DNA of 64,000 nt from Fragum whitleyi (lineage: Eukaryota > Mollusca > Bivalvia > Cardiida > Cardiidae): contig OX411552.1 of NCBI GenBank assembly GCA_948146395.1, positions 53,060,399-53,124,398 on the forward strand, read 5' to 3'. Below the pieces are notes generated by a model. It made no database searches. It saw nothing but the letters and a program-made list of their open reading frames with translations, and had not been told where the DNA came from. Every line of letters starts with the position of its first letter. Within the stretch, counting starts at the first letter, position 1. The translations under genes were made by a program, and so were the position numbers. Shown in pieces: positions 24,560-35,618 of the stretch.

Positions 24560-25020
24560 CATACATTAACGGACAAAAACTGGGCGTTAACGAGAGAAAA
24601 CGTGGCTTAATCGGTACATTATCGATCTTGGTCCCAAACACTTTGATCATTTTTAAAGATACTAACCCTTTTCAGCATTACTTGTTTATCCCAAAATGTA
24701 AATTAATGCATTCTGTTTAAAACGGTGTATAATTTCGATTTTGAAAAGTGCACACATTGAAAAGTTAAATGCGTAAAACTTATTCATGTTTATTATTCAT
24801 AGTACGCATTACTAAAGACGTTGAATTATTCCCGCGTTACATTTTGCGACGTCATCAATTTACAGAGCAACGTCAATATAAATAAAAGTGTCAGCGCAAT
24901 GCATAACGCAATTTTAACTTATTTTTGTAGGTTTGGAACTATTTTATAAGCGTTTCTGTGAATTTTTCGCTTTCTCTGTTTGAAAGAATACTTTAGCCCC
25001 TTTTTATGCAATAGTAACCT
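24560..25020 (+). repeat. Family C repeat, copy 3, 3' truncated
   Basis: It starts ACATTAACGGACAAAAACTG in direct tandem after copy 2 and keeps the core ATTCCCGCGTTACATTTTGC, GACGTCATCAATTTACAG and CAACGTCAATATAAATAAAA, then stops after TTTTTATGCAATAGTAACC. The terminal GTTAACGC block is missing. Confidence 0.65.
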
Positions 25021-25917
25021 AGGAGCCTTGGTTGCCTTTTTGAAAAAAAAAAGAAAAAAAAAAAAGAAAATCTATATTTGTTCTAGTTTTGAGCTGCCAA
25101 AAGCTAAACATGCCTTTTTCGTGTCAGGTCTGCTGTTGAGTTTATACATGGGTTGAGCTGAGCATCGATTACTGACCCTTCGGGCAACTTATTTATTTAA
25201 CAGATTTTGTTTTAGAGGAAAAAACAATAAATAAAAAATCTTGAATGATTTGAGTAATTCTTTGGACTACTTACGATAGAGCGCTGAGCAAGTGATTTAG
25301 GATGATTCGGGTCAGAGTGGGTGTTAATTTCAAGATGTAATAAACTGTATGATACCAATAATGAAGAATAAAAGAATGAATAAAGAATAAGAATAAATTT
25401 ACAACAACTGATCAAAATAATTAAAGAAGTCAGGTGATACTTATATTATGCAAATTAAGCAAACGAATGTATCTTTTCACACGAAATGGTATTCATTCGT
25501 CAAATTATGAGCTTGAAATGCTTATAATGACAAATGCATGAATATTTATGATATTGTGTTTTTTTCGTAACATAATACCTAATTCATAATAAAGTCGCAA
25601 TATATCTTATATTTTTTTTCAAATAAAACCCTTTGAGATATATTTATAGGTTGCTTTTATTGTCTTGCACATTGCTTCGAGACATTTGACGCCTATTTGG
25701 GCTATGTTATTACAGATGTTATTTGATAAAGTGGTTAAGTTAAGAGTAATTAAGTCAAATGTATGGGAGATGAATAGATGCTCGATTCAAGGAAAAAAAT
25801 CTGTAATTCGTATTTTCTTTTAAATGTCGTGAATCTTTATTTTATCCAAATTTATTCGATACCAGAATTCAAGTCTCATAAATGGGGAAAATATTCCGCA
25901 AAATGGAAATCGAACCA
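25021..25917. other. Anonymous AT-rich stretch
   Basis: There is an A-rich simple run at ~25050-25070 and otherwise no recognised feature. Confidence 0.4.
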
Positions 25918-26157
25918 AAATGTGACATGGCACGCGAAAAGGGACCATCTTGGACGTGCGTTAAGTGTCGACTCTGGTCAGACTGCGCGATTCGCAATAA
26001 ATAGTTTCTGAATCTAGAATGGTTCTTCTACCCCTTGTTTAATTATTTCCAAAATCCACTCCCCCCCCCCCTACATGATTGACCTATGCTAGATCCCCCT
26101 TTTTAACATAATCATTTAACGGTATTCCCAGATGGCCCCTTTTCGCGGGACATAAAT
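25918..26157 (+). mobile_element. Family E MITE, complete ends
   Basis: Left end TGTGACATGGCACGCGAAAA, then GGGACCATCTTGGACGTGCG; right end GATGGCCCCTTTTCGCGGGA, then CATAAATTG. These are inverted ends of about 30 bp. The interior has AAGTGTCGACTCTGGTCAGA as in other copies and a C-run. It is ~240 bp and non-coding. Confidence 0.75.
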
Positions 26158-26267
26158 TGTTTCAAAATTTCCACCTTTTATGTTAGTTTTAATATTTTTC
26201 CGGCCCTATATCTATTTCAGTAAGTTTTTTAATTATAGATAAGCGCTTAAACGAGTGGATGTGAATG

Positions 26268-26440
26268 CATGATGGCCGCGAACGAAGTTGGCATTGTGTT
26301 GGACTCGCAATCATTAGGTTCTTGATTCGATCTTTGGAGAATATTTTTTCCGATATTAATTCGGTAACCATTTCGGTAAACCTACGTGAGATGAGCTGCA
26401 TTACCACGAATCATTGGTTAGATGCTCACCATCTGAATCT
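26268..26440 (+). mobile_element. SINE family A, heavily decayed
   Basis: A tRNA-like head is barely visible (TGATGGCCGCGAACGAAGTT, TTGGACTCGCAATC, CTTGATTCGATCT). The body follows with GGTAAACCTACGTGAGATGA and CACGAATCATTGGTTAGATG in the expected order. The tail is gone. Confidence 0.5.
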
Positions 26441-26493
26441 GATGAGAAACTACCTTTTCCCGTTTAAAGATAACTTGACGAATAAATTCGGTA

Positions 26494-26728
26494 CCTTAAC
26501 CCTTTCCTGTTTTACAAAGTTTTGGACCTGTCCAAGTTCAAAGGATTTCCAGACGAAAATTTAAAGTGGATTTAATTTTAAAACTAACCATTCAGTAGGG
26601 TAGGAAATTTCGTCGAAAAAGAAGAAAATGTTTGTCACAAACAATTTCCTCTTTTTCTACAACATTTTCTCAATTACAAAATCTTAGGGACGTAATAACC
26701 AGGGATTGGACAGGAAAGGGTTAAATTG
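26494..26728. mobile_element. MITE with TTAACCCTTTCCTGT ends
   Basis: The left end CCTTAACCCTTTCCTGT is mirrored by ACAGGAAAGGGTTAA about 235 bp later. In the middle, AGAAGAAAATGTTTGTCACA meets AACAATTTCCTCTTTTTC as a hairpin tip. One copy is in the window. Outer bases ATTCGGTACC are not duplicated, so no clear target duplication is seen. Confidence 0.65.
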
Positions 26729-27373
26729 GGGTTTATTTGCGGCTATATTCGCGACTGACTGACTCGCGAAATCAGGAGTATCGCCTATCATTTTATGATA
26801 AAGCAATTGAAATTACAATGCTAAAAGACCGAGAGTGTCTATAAAGCCACTTACGACTTTTTTGTACTGGGACCATTTAGAACATCGCCCGGTTATTTGG
26901 CTTCTAGTTGTAGTTATGTCATGCGCTTGAAATTAAGAAAATTTCTTCAATGCTTGCCGATCTTCTATGCAGTCTATGCTATGGGAAACACTGCGTGTTG
27001 TAATCAAATTATACATGTATTATGCCATCTTTTATCTTTCAACGGTTTTCGCTTTTCTCAAAGTCATCTTGATGTTTGTGACGCCATGTAAACCCACGTG
27101 CGAAACGACGCACTTTTATTTCTGCGCCCGTATTATTCCCGAGGTCGGCGATGATTCGCGATTGTTTTTGACGTCACATATATATTTTTTTTTAACTTTC
27201 GCTAAAATATGAACTCGACAATAGGCCTTTATCTTACAGACCCGAAGGCGGGAATAATTTGACGATATAGAGAATATCTAAACCTCTGGTTGAACAACCT
27301 TTGCGTGTATTTTTACTTAAATTGTTTGTAAGTTTGAACGTGTTTTTAACCCGCTTTGTACAATTTTAAATCA
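26729..27373. other. Anonymous stretch
   Basis: Two overlapping plus-strand open frames (26897-27212) lack known domains. The stretch has one TGACGTCA at 27169 in a slightly GC-richer patch. Confidence 0.35.
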
Positions 27374-27610
27374 TAACGCGGCGGGTGGACCACCTTTCAA
27401 CGGATTCCTAGTTTATTTCGCACCAGTACTACCATAACATTTTTTTTTATCCTCCAGCTGCTTTACACCTTTTTTTTACGATAATGCACCCGATGGTGGG
27501 AGACAAATTTCAGAAAGAATATATATGCCGACGCCGAGATCGAACCAAGGACACTCCACGAATAGTGATTTGTAGTCTGAGGCGCTACCACCAGCGGTAT
27601 GACAGCGGCG
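27374..27610 (-). mobile_element. SINE family A, moderately decayed
   Basis: Minus-strand reading: a head with AGCGCC-type A-box remnant (GGTGGTAGCGCCTCAGACTA), B box GGTTCGATCTCGG, then TTCTGAAATTTGTCTCC, GTAAAGCAGCTGGAGG, GGTAGTACTGGTGCGAAATA, and CCACCCGCCGCGTTATG at the 3' end. The simple tail is missing. Confidence 0.7.
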
Positions 27611-27621
27611 TCAAAAATCAC

Positions 27622-27786
27622 TTAAGGTAGTTGAACCGTAATAGTTATGTGACATTTCGAAACTTATGATCTTTCACAATGTTGACCAAGGTGTCCTAAT
27701 GATATTCATTAGGAAACCTTTGTGAACTCTGTTAAAGTTCACGGCCCCGGAAATGTTGCGGCAATATTACGGGTCCACTACCTTAA
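27622..27786. mobile_element. MITE with TTAAGGTAGTGG ends, copy 1 (family I)
   Basis: A 165-bp near-palindrome: TTAAGGTAGTTGAACCGTAA on the left, TTACGGGTCCACTACCTTAA on the right. The tip reads CCTAATGATATTCATTAGG. A second copy lies at 63584-63745. It is non-coding. Confidence 0.8.
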
Positions 27787-28440
27787 AACCTCCCATCTTA
27801 GTTGCCCCTAGCACGGTGCGGGTAATCGCGACTCGCTGGAGTCATGTTGGTTTATTTCGAGAAGCCCTTGTTGAATATTAATGTGTTTTTTAATTAGGCG
27901 AAAACATGCATCAAATATAAATTGTACAAGATAAATGTACATTAAGTAATTAAGCTTGTATATAATGGATACTTATTCATATTTATTGAAACCGCACCTA
28001 TTTACTGTGATTTACGATAAATGTGTCGGGGGGTCGCAAACGATTACTGTACTTCGTTAAAAAATCATTCGAGTCGAACTCATTACATTTACAACATAAC
28101 TATTACTTTTTATAAAAGGCGAAATTGAAGATTTCTTCTGTCCAGAATAAAAAAAATCAAAGTGCTGCAAGCACTTTAATTGTGTGGTACTGAATGACTG
28201 AACCGGTTATTTTATTGATGATTCATGACTTTAAATACATCTAGTTTTGAAATAACCCATCCTAACTAAAACTGTAGTTATAGTAAACCATACAGCCTAC
28301 GTTTAAAGATACATTTAAATTTTTTCGAAAATATTTTTAGGCAAAGATATTATCACGGACGTCGATAAAATTTATTCAACATAAAGCTGCCAAATATAAG
28401 CATTAGTATTGGCTTTATACATAGTTTTAGGTTTGAATAT
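27787..28440. other. Anonymous AT-rich stretch
   Basis: Nothing recognised. Confidence 0.4.
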
Positions 28441-28592
28441 ACAGTCAAACCTGTCTTAGTGGCCACCTATATTCAGCAAGCAACCTGTCTTAAGCGAGCA
28501 ACCACCAAGTCCCAAAGTGAACCAATTGCACTGAAATTGACCTGTAACTTTGCATGTCCCTTTGGTGCTTGCTTAAGACAGGTTTGACTGTA
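28441..28592. mobile_element. MITE with ACAGTCAAACCTGTCTTA ends (family J), copy 1
   Basis: 152 bp: left ACAGTCAAACCTGTCTTAGT, right CTTAAGACAGGTTTGACTGT, a nearly perfect inverted pair. Inner words GGCCACC and AGCAAGCAACC are repeated. A diverged copy in the opposite orientation lies at 34388-34525. Confidence 0.85.
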
Positions 28593-28983
28593 CATACAAA
28601 TGCACCTCCATTCTTTTGATGCGAAAATTTGAAAATAACATCAGTCCAGATAGCTACTAAGCTACTTGTAAAATATGTAAGGTATTCTGTATTGTAACTC
28701 TTTGGACAATTTAGACAATGATTCCTGGTGCCATTTAAAATCAAAGTGCTGTCAGCACTGTAAATCGGGCAACATTGAGAGGCTGGGATAGTGTAATTGT
28801 TCGTCAATCAAAAGTGCTCATATTTGGACAATAAAAGTTCGTAAAATATTTGCCCAATTTGTGAGTTTTTTTGTCTTAGCACTCCATCTTTTCGAGGACA
28901 TCGAATTATGTCCACTCAACTTGAGAGATATGTCACAAAACATTTCCATTCAACTTGGGACTGAAGCCAGTTCAACTAAGATT
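28593..28983. other. Anonymous stretch
   Basis: The minus-strand open frame 28490-28807 runs over the MITE and has no known domain. Two similar words, CAAAGTGCTGCAAGCACTTT at ~28160 and CAAAGTGCTGTCAGCACTGT at ~28742, are small palindromes nearby. Confidence 0.35.
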
Positions 28984-29023
28984 GATTAGGCTAACATGCT
29001 ACCAACTGCGCTATACAGTTAGA
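28984..29023 (-). mobile_element. tRNA-like A-box fragment (SINE relic)
   Basis: On the minus strand TGTATAGCGCAGTTGGTAGC, then ATGTTAGCCTAATC, looks like the D-arm half of a tRNA-derived head. No B box follows within range, so this is a truncated relic. Confidence 0.35.
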
Positions 29024-29297
29024 CGTCAAGGGGGTAGAACCGGCATCAATTTGACGCCTGAGGGAAGCATTTATATCGAGGCAGATAATGGCAAATCCCG
29101 GTCATGTCTCTGCAGTGTATAGGCACAGCAACAGTTGAGATGCCACAAATTGCACATGAAATTTCAACAAAGTTATTTAGCCTTGGTCCAGTGGACTAGA
29201 AAAGCCCTTTTTCGCGCAGAGAGCTAAAAGTTAGAACACAATGGGGAACGATTTTATCCAGTTTACAATGACGCAATATCGGACAAACAATATTTCG

Positions 29298-29370
29298 TAG
29301 GTGTTGTTATAAAATCTCGTAACTACGGCTTGAGTAAAGCCGTAGTTACGATATTGTATAACAACACCGA
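29298..29370. repeat. 73-bp hairpin
   Basis: GTAGGTGTTGTTATA and TATAACAACACCGATG are inverted ends. The inner arms ATCTCGTAACTACGGCTT and AAGCCGTAGTTACGATAT pair almost fully around a GAGT loop. It may be a tiny MITE. Confidence 0.65.
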
Positions 29371-29397
29371 TGGCTTATCAAAACGTAACGGTAATCC

Positions 29398-29625
29398 TAG
29401 GCCTTAGCGCAGTTTGTAACGCACCTGCCTCTCGTTTGAAAGGTCCCGGGTTCGATGCTCGGCCGCAGCAAATACCCTTTCAGACAAAATGTCGCCCAAC
29501 AATGGTTTGATATCACGAACCTATGTGGTGGAGCAGCTGGAGGCTGGGTATGGGTGTTGTGGTAGTACTGGTATGAGAAACAATAGGAATCCATGGTTAG
29601 GTGCTCCAGCCGCTCAATATGACCA
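29398..29625 (+). mobile_element. SINE family A, with divergent tRNA-like head
   Basis: Head: CCTTAGCGCAGTTTGTAACG (A box), AAAGGTCCCGGGTTCGATGC (B box). Body: GTTTGATATCACGAACCTAT, GGTGGAGCAGCTGGAGG, GGTAGTACTGGTATGAGAAA, AGGAATCCATGGTTAGGTGC. It stops at CCAGCCGCTCAATATGACC without a simple tail, where SINE family B begins. Open frames here on both strands are incidental. Confidence 0.8.
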
Positions 29626-29640
29626 CACCAGTCGAGTGTG

Positions 29641-29946
29641 TATTTCCGTTTATTTATCGTCGCTACCGTAGCACATGCCCATATAAGCGACGCCCCCAGA
29701 AGACGGTTAGTTGTTACGGAGGATAGTGCAAGGATACATGACGAAACTACTGCTGAAATCCGCCATGGTTCTTTAACGTGCTCGGTGTAAAGCACCGTCT
29801 CACGGGGCCTCGGTTTAACGTCTCATCCGAAAGACAATTAGTTTTTGTTAGTGTACCAGCCCGGGAATCGAACCCACGCGAACCCACGCTGCCGAACTCC
29901 AATGGTTTTGAAGTCCGGTGCTCTACCAAATGAGCTAATCGGACAC
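29641..29946 (-). mobile_element. SINE family B, copy 1
   Basis: Minus-strand reading: GGTGTCCGATTAGCTCATTT and GGTAGAGCACCGGACTTC form a tRNA-like D arm and anticodon region; B box GGGTTCGATTCCC. The body is AAACTAATTGTCTTTCGGAT, then CTTTACACCGAGCACG, AGTTTCGTCATGTATCCTTG, and GCTACGGTAGCGACGATAAA at the 3' end. A short duplication (CCCACGCGAA twice) sits by the B box. It ends tail to tail against the SINE A copy on its left. Confidence 0.8.
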
Positions 29947-30235
29947 CAGTCGAAAACGGCGTAAAGGCTTATAAACCGATCCAAATCAACGCAATGGCCA
30001 AGAAATATGTGCTAAAAATAGACTAGGAATAAACCATGTCAACTTTAGAAGCAGACGATTCCAACAGACGACAAATGAAGAAAGAACTCGAGACGAAGGA
30101 GTTGTTGTTGTTGTTCTTTTATGAAATATAACAAGTTGTTAAACCTTTTTCACAATGTATCCCCTCCGCACGGATAGACATTGATCACATTAAACAGTTT
30201 TTAGGACAACAAATTAGAACAGCACGAAGATGATT

Positions 30236-30460
30236 TCAATTCCTTTACTCAACCGAAAAGCTTGTAAAAAACGCTGAAAATACTAATTGGTAATTACTAA
30301 AAACGAAAATTACATCAAATTGTGCATAAGCCTATTCCTTTTTTTGTCGCAAAAGTGAAGGAGATAAAAAACATGTAGATTGTAACTGAAAAAGGCCGTT
30401 TCTGCGTTGTTTGTCTTGAACAAATAGCTCAGTGGATAACACGCAAAATGTAAGTGTCCA
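30236..30460 (+). repeat. Direct repeat, copy 1 (about 225 bp)
   Basis: CCTTTACTCAACCGAAAAGC, GCCTATTCCTTTTTTTGTCG, AGATTGTAACTGAAAAAGGC and AACAAATAGCTCAGTGGATA recur in the same order at 30611-30825. The last word is a tRNA-like A box, so the repeat may include a Pol III-type unit. Confidence 0.65.
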
Positions 30461-30500
30461 GTCTCGGTAAGCGTGGGTTTTGCCCACGTGAGAATCATAA
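30423..30500 (+). mobile_element. Possible tRNA-like head
   Basis: AATAGCTCAGTGGATAACAC resembles a D-arm A box and GCGTGGGTTTTGCCCACG a T-arm-like hairpin ~45 bp on. The B box does not fit GGTTCGANNCC well, so I do not call a tRNA gene. Confidence 0.3.
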
Positions 30501-30610
30501 CAGAATTTGATTGGTTGTCAGCCCTACAACTGGTAATTGACCGTTCGAGAAAAAAATCAGAGCAGTAATATTGTAACTGCTACGAATGTATTATACAGTT
30601 AACCTATTGT

Positions 30611-30825
30611 ACGTTTCAACTCCTTTACTCAACCGAAAATTATGTTGTAAACACTGAAAATTGCATCAAATTTTGTAATAGCCTCTTCTTTATTTGTCGC
30701 AAAAGTAAATAAGATAAAAAAAAGTTTGTAGATTGTGACTGAAAGGCCGTTTCTTCGGTGTTTGAAAACACATAGTTTGGCTCGAACACATTGCTCAGCG
30801 GATAAGGGTAAAAATGTAATGTCTA
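30611..30825 (+). repeat. Direct repeat, copy 2
   Basis: It is collinear with 30236-30460. The A-box word is decayed to CACATTGCTCAGCGGATAAG. The two copies are ~375 bp apart, start to start. Confidence 0.65.
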
Positions 30826-32133
30826 GACAACTGATACGATTTCTGGAAAACGGTGTATATAAATCGGTGCCCGATTTAAAAATAAATAATATAAAAAATG
30901 TGTATGTGAAAAGCACATTACCAAAACACGTTAGCATGGTCATCATTTGAAATGATTACAGCGTCTAATGGTCAAATTGCATCTTGAAAAGTTGTAGCTA
31001 CAAGTTTTCAGAAAAGTACATGTAGATAGACCACAGGCATACAGAAACAAATACACCAAAATAAAGTGAAGGAGTGAGAGGAGAAACACACTTAATCACA
31101 CACTCTGTAAAAAGTGAGAAGGGTAATAGTGCGTATTACAAGGGGTCATTCCAAGGAGCAAGGTAATTCATCCCAGGGTCCATCTCTGTAGCTTTTTCCC
31201 TCATTGGTACGAAGTGCAAATATACAACTTATTTCAGTAAACTACTGTAAATATTATGTTGTTAAGCTAAATGAATCAACTGTTCAGCCATTTATGGAAT
31301 GAACTGCAAATAAAGAGTGAAACAACATTCAGAGTAAATCTGAAGCTCAATGTTTGCCAACAAATTTCGAAACAACTTCTTGCAAAATGGATAACGGTTT
31401 GGGATAAAGGGTAGTTTTGCAATTTTGATTAGATGCAATTCGGTCAGAACCGCTATAATTGAGCATCCGCACAATAAAAAAAAAACCACAAAAAGAAACA
31501 ACAACAACAACAACAAAACAAGTACAATGAATTAAGGATTATCAACGCACATTTTTACAAAAATTATTCATGTATCATCTTACTGTATTCGATCCCTACA
31601 CAAACAAATTATTAATAATTATATTGATAAAAATACTACTAATAATAATTATGAAACTTCTAATACTACTACTACTACTTGTACTTCTATTACTTATAAT
31701 AATAATAATGATATTAATAATGATAACTATAATGAATTGAACTTATGAAACGGCAAGTATCTTGTTTGGCATATTTTTTTTTCAAATCTACTGCTTTACA
31801 CCACATCTGATCTTGACTGATAACGTTGACTTTGTTGTCTTTAGGGCAGTGTTGATTTTAATTTTTACATATATTGACGTTTATAATGACCTTGGCTAAT
31901 GGCATCAGTTATCATCAGCAGAAAGTTACCTAGTTCCGTGCATTATAAGTTTGAAATAAATATTCACTAAATATTCAAAGGATATGGCCAATATTAATGT
32001 TTTTATGTTTAAAATGAGTGACTTTCAATCTATCTCGTTCAAACGCTCAAAAATAGCTCTAATACAAACAAAGAGTTCTTTCAAAACGTTTTAAAGATTC
32101 CATGACATTGACTTGCAAAGATAGACGATGATA
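30826..32133. other. Anonymous AT-rich stretch with simple repeats
   Basis: No gene is recognised. There is an AAC run at ~31498-31515 and an AT-rich TAA/ACT tract at ~31600-31735. Confidence 0.45.
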
Positions 32134-32135
32134 TA

Positions 32136-33711
32136 CACTGCTCAAAAAAATTAAAGGAACGGTTTTTGAATGACATATTTTTCCTATTTTGAGCCACCCA
32201 ATTTTTCCCCGTACAAGCTTCCATAAAAGAACAAAACCCATAGAATAAGTTATTGATAATTTTATATGCAACATGGGTCTCGTAATCCACGTGCAAGCTG
32301 CCAAAGCAGGCCACCCTCGTTTTCGTGGTTTTTCTTTGCAAATACGAAACTTGTGTTTTTCACATCTCGCAGTCAAAATGAAAGCTTTTGAATTATTTTG
32401 CGTTCTCTTGTGTGTTATTGGACTATCCATGACCGTTAGACACCATTTAGACCACGATGATAATGTCAGAGCCGTGTAACTGATAGAAGGTGGTTACTCA
32501 CAACGTGCAGTGGTACGTTACCTCAGTGTATCGCCTAGTGTCGTTAATAGATTACGGACTCGATATATAGAGACTGGAAGTCATGACAGAAGACCAGGTC
32601 AATGCCGCCAAAGGGCAACAACCGACAGGCAAGATAGTTTTCACGTACCGTCGCCCTTCGAAGCCGCTGTGCAACAGCTAGAAGCCTTCGAAACGATTTC
32701 CAGATTGCGAAACGCGCTAGTCTCTCTGACAAGACAATAAGAAACAGACTCAATGGTGATAATTTACGTGCTAGACGTCCAGCCACGGGTCTCGTTTTGA
32801 CCCCAGATCACCGAAGGCGCAGACTGTAATTTGCAAATGATCATGCACGTTGGATTTTGGCTTAGTGGCGCTGTGCTTTGTTCACTGACGAGAGCAGGTT
32901 TCATGTTTCTACGTGTGATAGACGTGTTCGTGTTTGGAGACGTGAAGGAGAGCGGTATGCTGACTGTAACATTGTAGAATATGAAAGGTTTGGTGGGGGC
33001 TCTGTCATGTTTTTGGGACGGGATTTGCTATGACGGTCGCACAGAATTAATCAGGATTGCGGGAGGCAGTTTGACGGCATTACGATATAGAGATGAGATC
33101 TTGGAACCTATAGTTAGACCTTTTTTCGGTTGAAATGGGTAATAACTCTATTTTAGTCCAAGATAATGCGCGATCTCACACGACAAGAGAGATTATGGAT
33201 TACTTTCAAGACCAATCTATCGACGTTCTGGAGTGACCAGCCAGGTCCCCTGATTTAAACTGTATTGAGCATATATGGGACATGGTTTACAGGCAGATTT
33301 CTGGTGGGCGAAATCCCCCACAAAATATCCAGGAGCTCGAAATTGCTGTTGTCCAAGCCTGGAACAATTTGCCTCAGCAACAGATCCAAGCGTTTATTCC
33401 GAGCATGCGTAATCGGTGTAGAGAATGTCGAGACGTACGTGGTGGTCATACTCATTACTAACATTCAGAATCTGAACCCACTTATACCTTCTATAGCTTT
33501 TAAATTTTGTTTCGAAAACACCATAAGTTGACATTTTCCCTTAATTAACATTTTTCGCTATCTGCTGAAACTCTTTTTTATTACAAAATGTGGTTGAATT
33601 GTTATGAGTTAAGTAAATTGTCGTTATTTGTCATGAAATACTTTTTTATTATTTTAAGGCCCAAACAAATACAAAAAAATAAAGTGTTCTTTTATTTTTT
33701 TTGAGCAGTGT
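32136..33711 (+). mobile_element. Tc1/mariner transposon, complete but dead
   Basis: The ends are inverted: CACTGCTCAAAAAAATTAAA on the left, and TTTTTTTTGAGCAGTG on the right, flanked by TA at 32134 and 33712, the Tc1/mariner target duplication. The ~1.58-kb length is standard for the superfamily. The interior holds one broken transposase gene on the plus strand. Confidence 0.92.
32429..33461 (+). pseudogene. Tc1-family DD34E transposase, inactivated
   Basis: The original protein cut and pasted the element. From the ATG at 32429 the reading shows an N-terminal helix-turn-helix region (LIEGGYSQRAVVRYLSVS, NRLRTRYIETGS, GRQRATT-like) and then the DDE domain: FTDESRF at ~32885 (first Asp), VQDNARSH at ~33160 (second Asp), and SPDLN.IEHIW at ~33255 with Glu 34 residues after the second Asp, so DD34E. 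It ends GGHTHY and TAA at 33459. Damage seen: TAA at 32477, a frame change near 32650-32720, TAA near 32827, an extra T in GTTTTTGGG at ~33010, and TGA in place of Trp near 33234. Confidence 0.9.
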
Positions 33712-34225
33712 ATTATAACGTAACTTACGTAACGTAACGTAACTTACACCATACAAAGTTTCTATTTAATTATAAAAAATTATAACACGAAGGCGTAAAA
33801 CACATATTTGAAATAAATAGAAATTACTAAGAATTTAATTCGCAATCAAATTCATAATCCATGTGTTTAACGTTCTACACATTTAGCTCCGCCCAATTAT
33901 GATATTCAACGTAATCTTATGCGGGAACGTTGGTGCTTTTGACGTCATATAACCCACGTACTAAATGGCACACATTGCTTTCTGCGAAATTCATCCAGCG
34001 TCAATATCATTACTTGTTCATTTATTTCCATCCAGAAAAATACTTTAAACAAGTTTACACCCAGAAAATGGTACTTAAACTATTCGGTTGAACGGGATAA
34101 GCGATATTTAATTATCTGCATTTTAAATCAAGAGACGTCCATTACTTTTTATTCAATTTCTTTCTGAATTCAATTCAAAATGATTAGATTGTCATTTCAC
34201 GATGTCAAATGCCCGTATTCACAAA
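33712..34225. other. Anonymous stretch after the transposon
   Basis: TAACG/TAACT words are reiterated at ~33715-33747 right beside the Tc1 end. One TGACGTCA lies at 33940, in CGGGAACGTTGGTGCTTTTG context. There is no gene. Confidence 0.4.
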
Positions 34226-34361
34226 ATAAGCCGGCCCTGCGTTCAGGATGAAAACGTTAGCGAAGCAATTTTGAAATGATACCGCGCTTTGCACGTATGT
34301 GCACGTGCAAAGCGGGGTTTCATCTCAAAGCGCTCGCGAAACGCCTTTACATCCTAAACAC
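34226..34361. mobile_element. Foldback hairpin MITE (family H), copy 1
   Basis: Outer arms CCCTGCGTTCAGGATG and CATCCTAAACACAGGG; inner arms GCGCTTTGCACGTATGTG and CACGTGCAAAGCGGGG around the tip. The same plan occurs in the better-preserved copy at 62243-62372. Confidence 0.75.
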
Positions 34362-34387
34362 AGGGACGAGACTAAGGGTACATAGAT

Positions 34388-34525
34388 GCAGTAAAACCTG
34401 TGTTAAGCCAGACCCCAAGGGACATTTGCTTAACATCGGTGATGACATAAAACAAGTAAATTTCAGTGCAATTGGTACATTTGGGAACTCGGTGGTTGCT
34501 TGCTTAATACAGGTCGATTGCTGAA
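34388..34525. mobile_element. Family J MITE, copy 2 (inverted, diverged)
   Basis: GCAGTAAAACCTGTGTTAAG and TGCTTAATACAGGTCGATTG are its ends; ACCCCAAGGGACATTTGC and AATTTCAGTGCAATTGG match the reverse complement of 28441-28592. It lies 26 bp from the family H hairpin. Confidence 0.7.
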
Positions 34526-35032
34526 CATAGCTTGTCGCTAAGACAGTAGTCCGTACACTAGTAGTCCGACGTGTAATCACATCAAATAATAGGTTCTTCG
34601 ATAACTTAAAATTAATTTTCCGATATTGTTCATTCAAAGTTGAATTTGTTAAGGAAATATTAAAAGCCTTTCTTTCAAGATGAAAACTATCACAAAGCGT
34701 TCAGAAATGACATCCAACTTTTCAATCGTATTTGCGTGGAAACCGGGTGGGGGTATATAATATAAAAACGTTCGTGAATCTTTCGTCATCTTTAGCAAAG
34801 GACATAAATTCCCAGAAGATGGTAGTATATGATTCCTGGAAGAGATTCACAAATGTTCATTCATCAAGTTTGAATTATTATTTCCATTGATACATATCTG
34901 ATTTCCCATACAGTAAATTTATGCATTCCGAGGGCTGAGTTTTTATATAACATAAACGTGTTTATAATACAGATGTCAAACGTTTTAATGACCCCCGCAG
35001 GGATTAAAGGAAATCAATTTCTATCAGATAAA
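34526..35032. other. Anonymous stretch
   Basis: Nothing recognised. Confidence 0.4.
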
Positions 35033-35059
35033 TACGGTGGCATAGAGGTGACATTTGCA

Positions 35060-35395
35060 CATTTTTTTATTTTCTTGGATTTTCGTTTTTAAAGTTATTT
35101 TTTAAAGAATAAAAATAAATGCAAAAACAAAATCCTCGATTTTCGTTTTACAAGGTTTTTTTTAAAAAATAAAAAAATGCGAAAAACAAAAATCTCGCTA
35201 TTCGTTCTACAAGTTTTCTTTTAAAGAATAAAAAAAAATGCAAAAAACAAAACCCCTGATTTTCGTTTTACGAGTTTTTTTTTATTATCATGTTAGAAAA
35301 AAAAGAAAATGCAAAAAACAAAATCCACAACTTTCGTTTTACAAGTTTTCTTTTGTAGAATAAAAAAAAATGCGAAAAACGAAAGTAGGCATCGA
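35060..35395. repeat. Degenerate ~62-bp tandem repeats in the left end
   Basis: Five units, each with a TTTTCGTTTTACAAG word, a T-rich run, then AAAGAATAAAAAAAATGC and AAAAACAAAATCC. Reverse-complement units lie at 47795-47930, making the host element a long imperfect hairpin. Confidence 0.75.
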
Positions 35396-35618
35396 CAGTT
35401 CTTGTTGGATAATTAAGTCGTGCTCACGACTTAGTGGGAGATTTTGATTGGTCAAATTATCGTGTGCTCACGACTTAAGTTTCGTTTTTTGCATTTTTTA
35501 GCTCACCTGAGCACCAAGTGCTCAAGGTGAGCTATTGTGATCGTAGAATGTCCGTCGTCCGTCGTCAGTCGTCCGTCGTCCGTCGTGCGTCGTGCGTCGT
35601 CCACAATTTCTTTAAACA

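Noticed and set aside
29397..29795. 132-residue open frame on minus strand
   Set aside because: Lies across two SINEs of opposite orientation; translation of repeat DNA.
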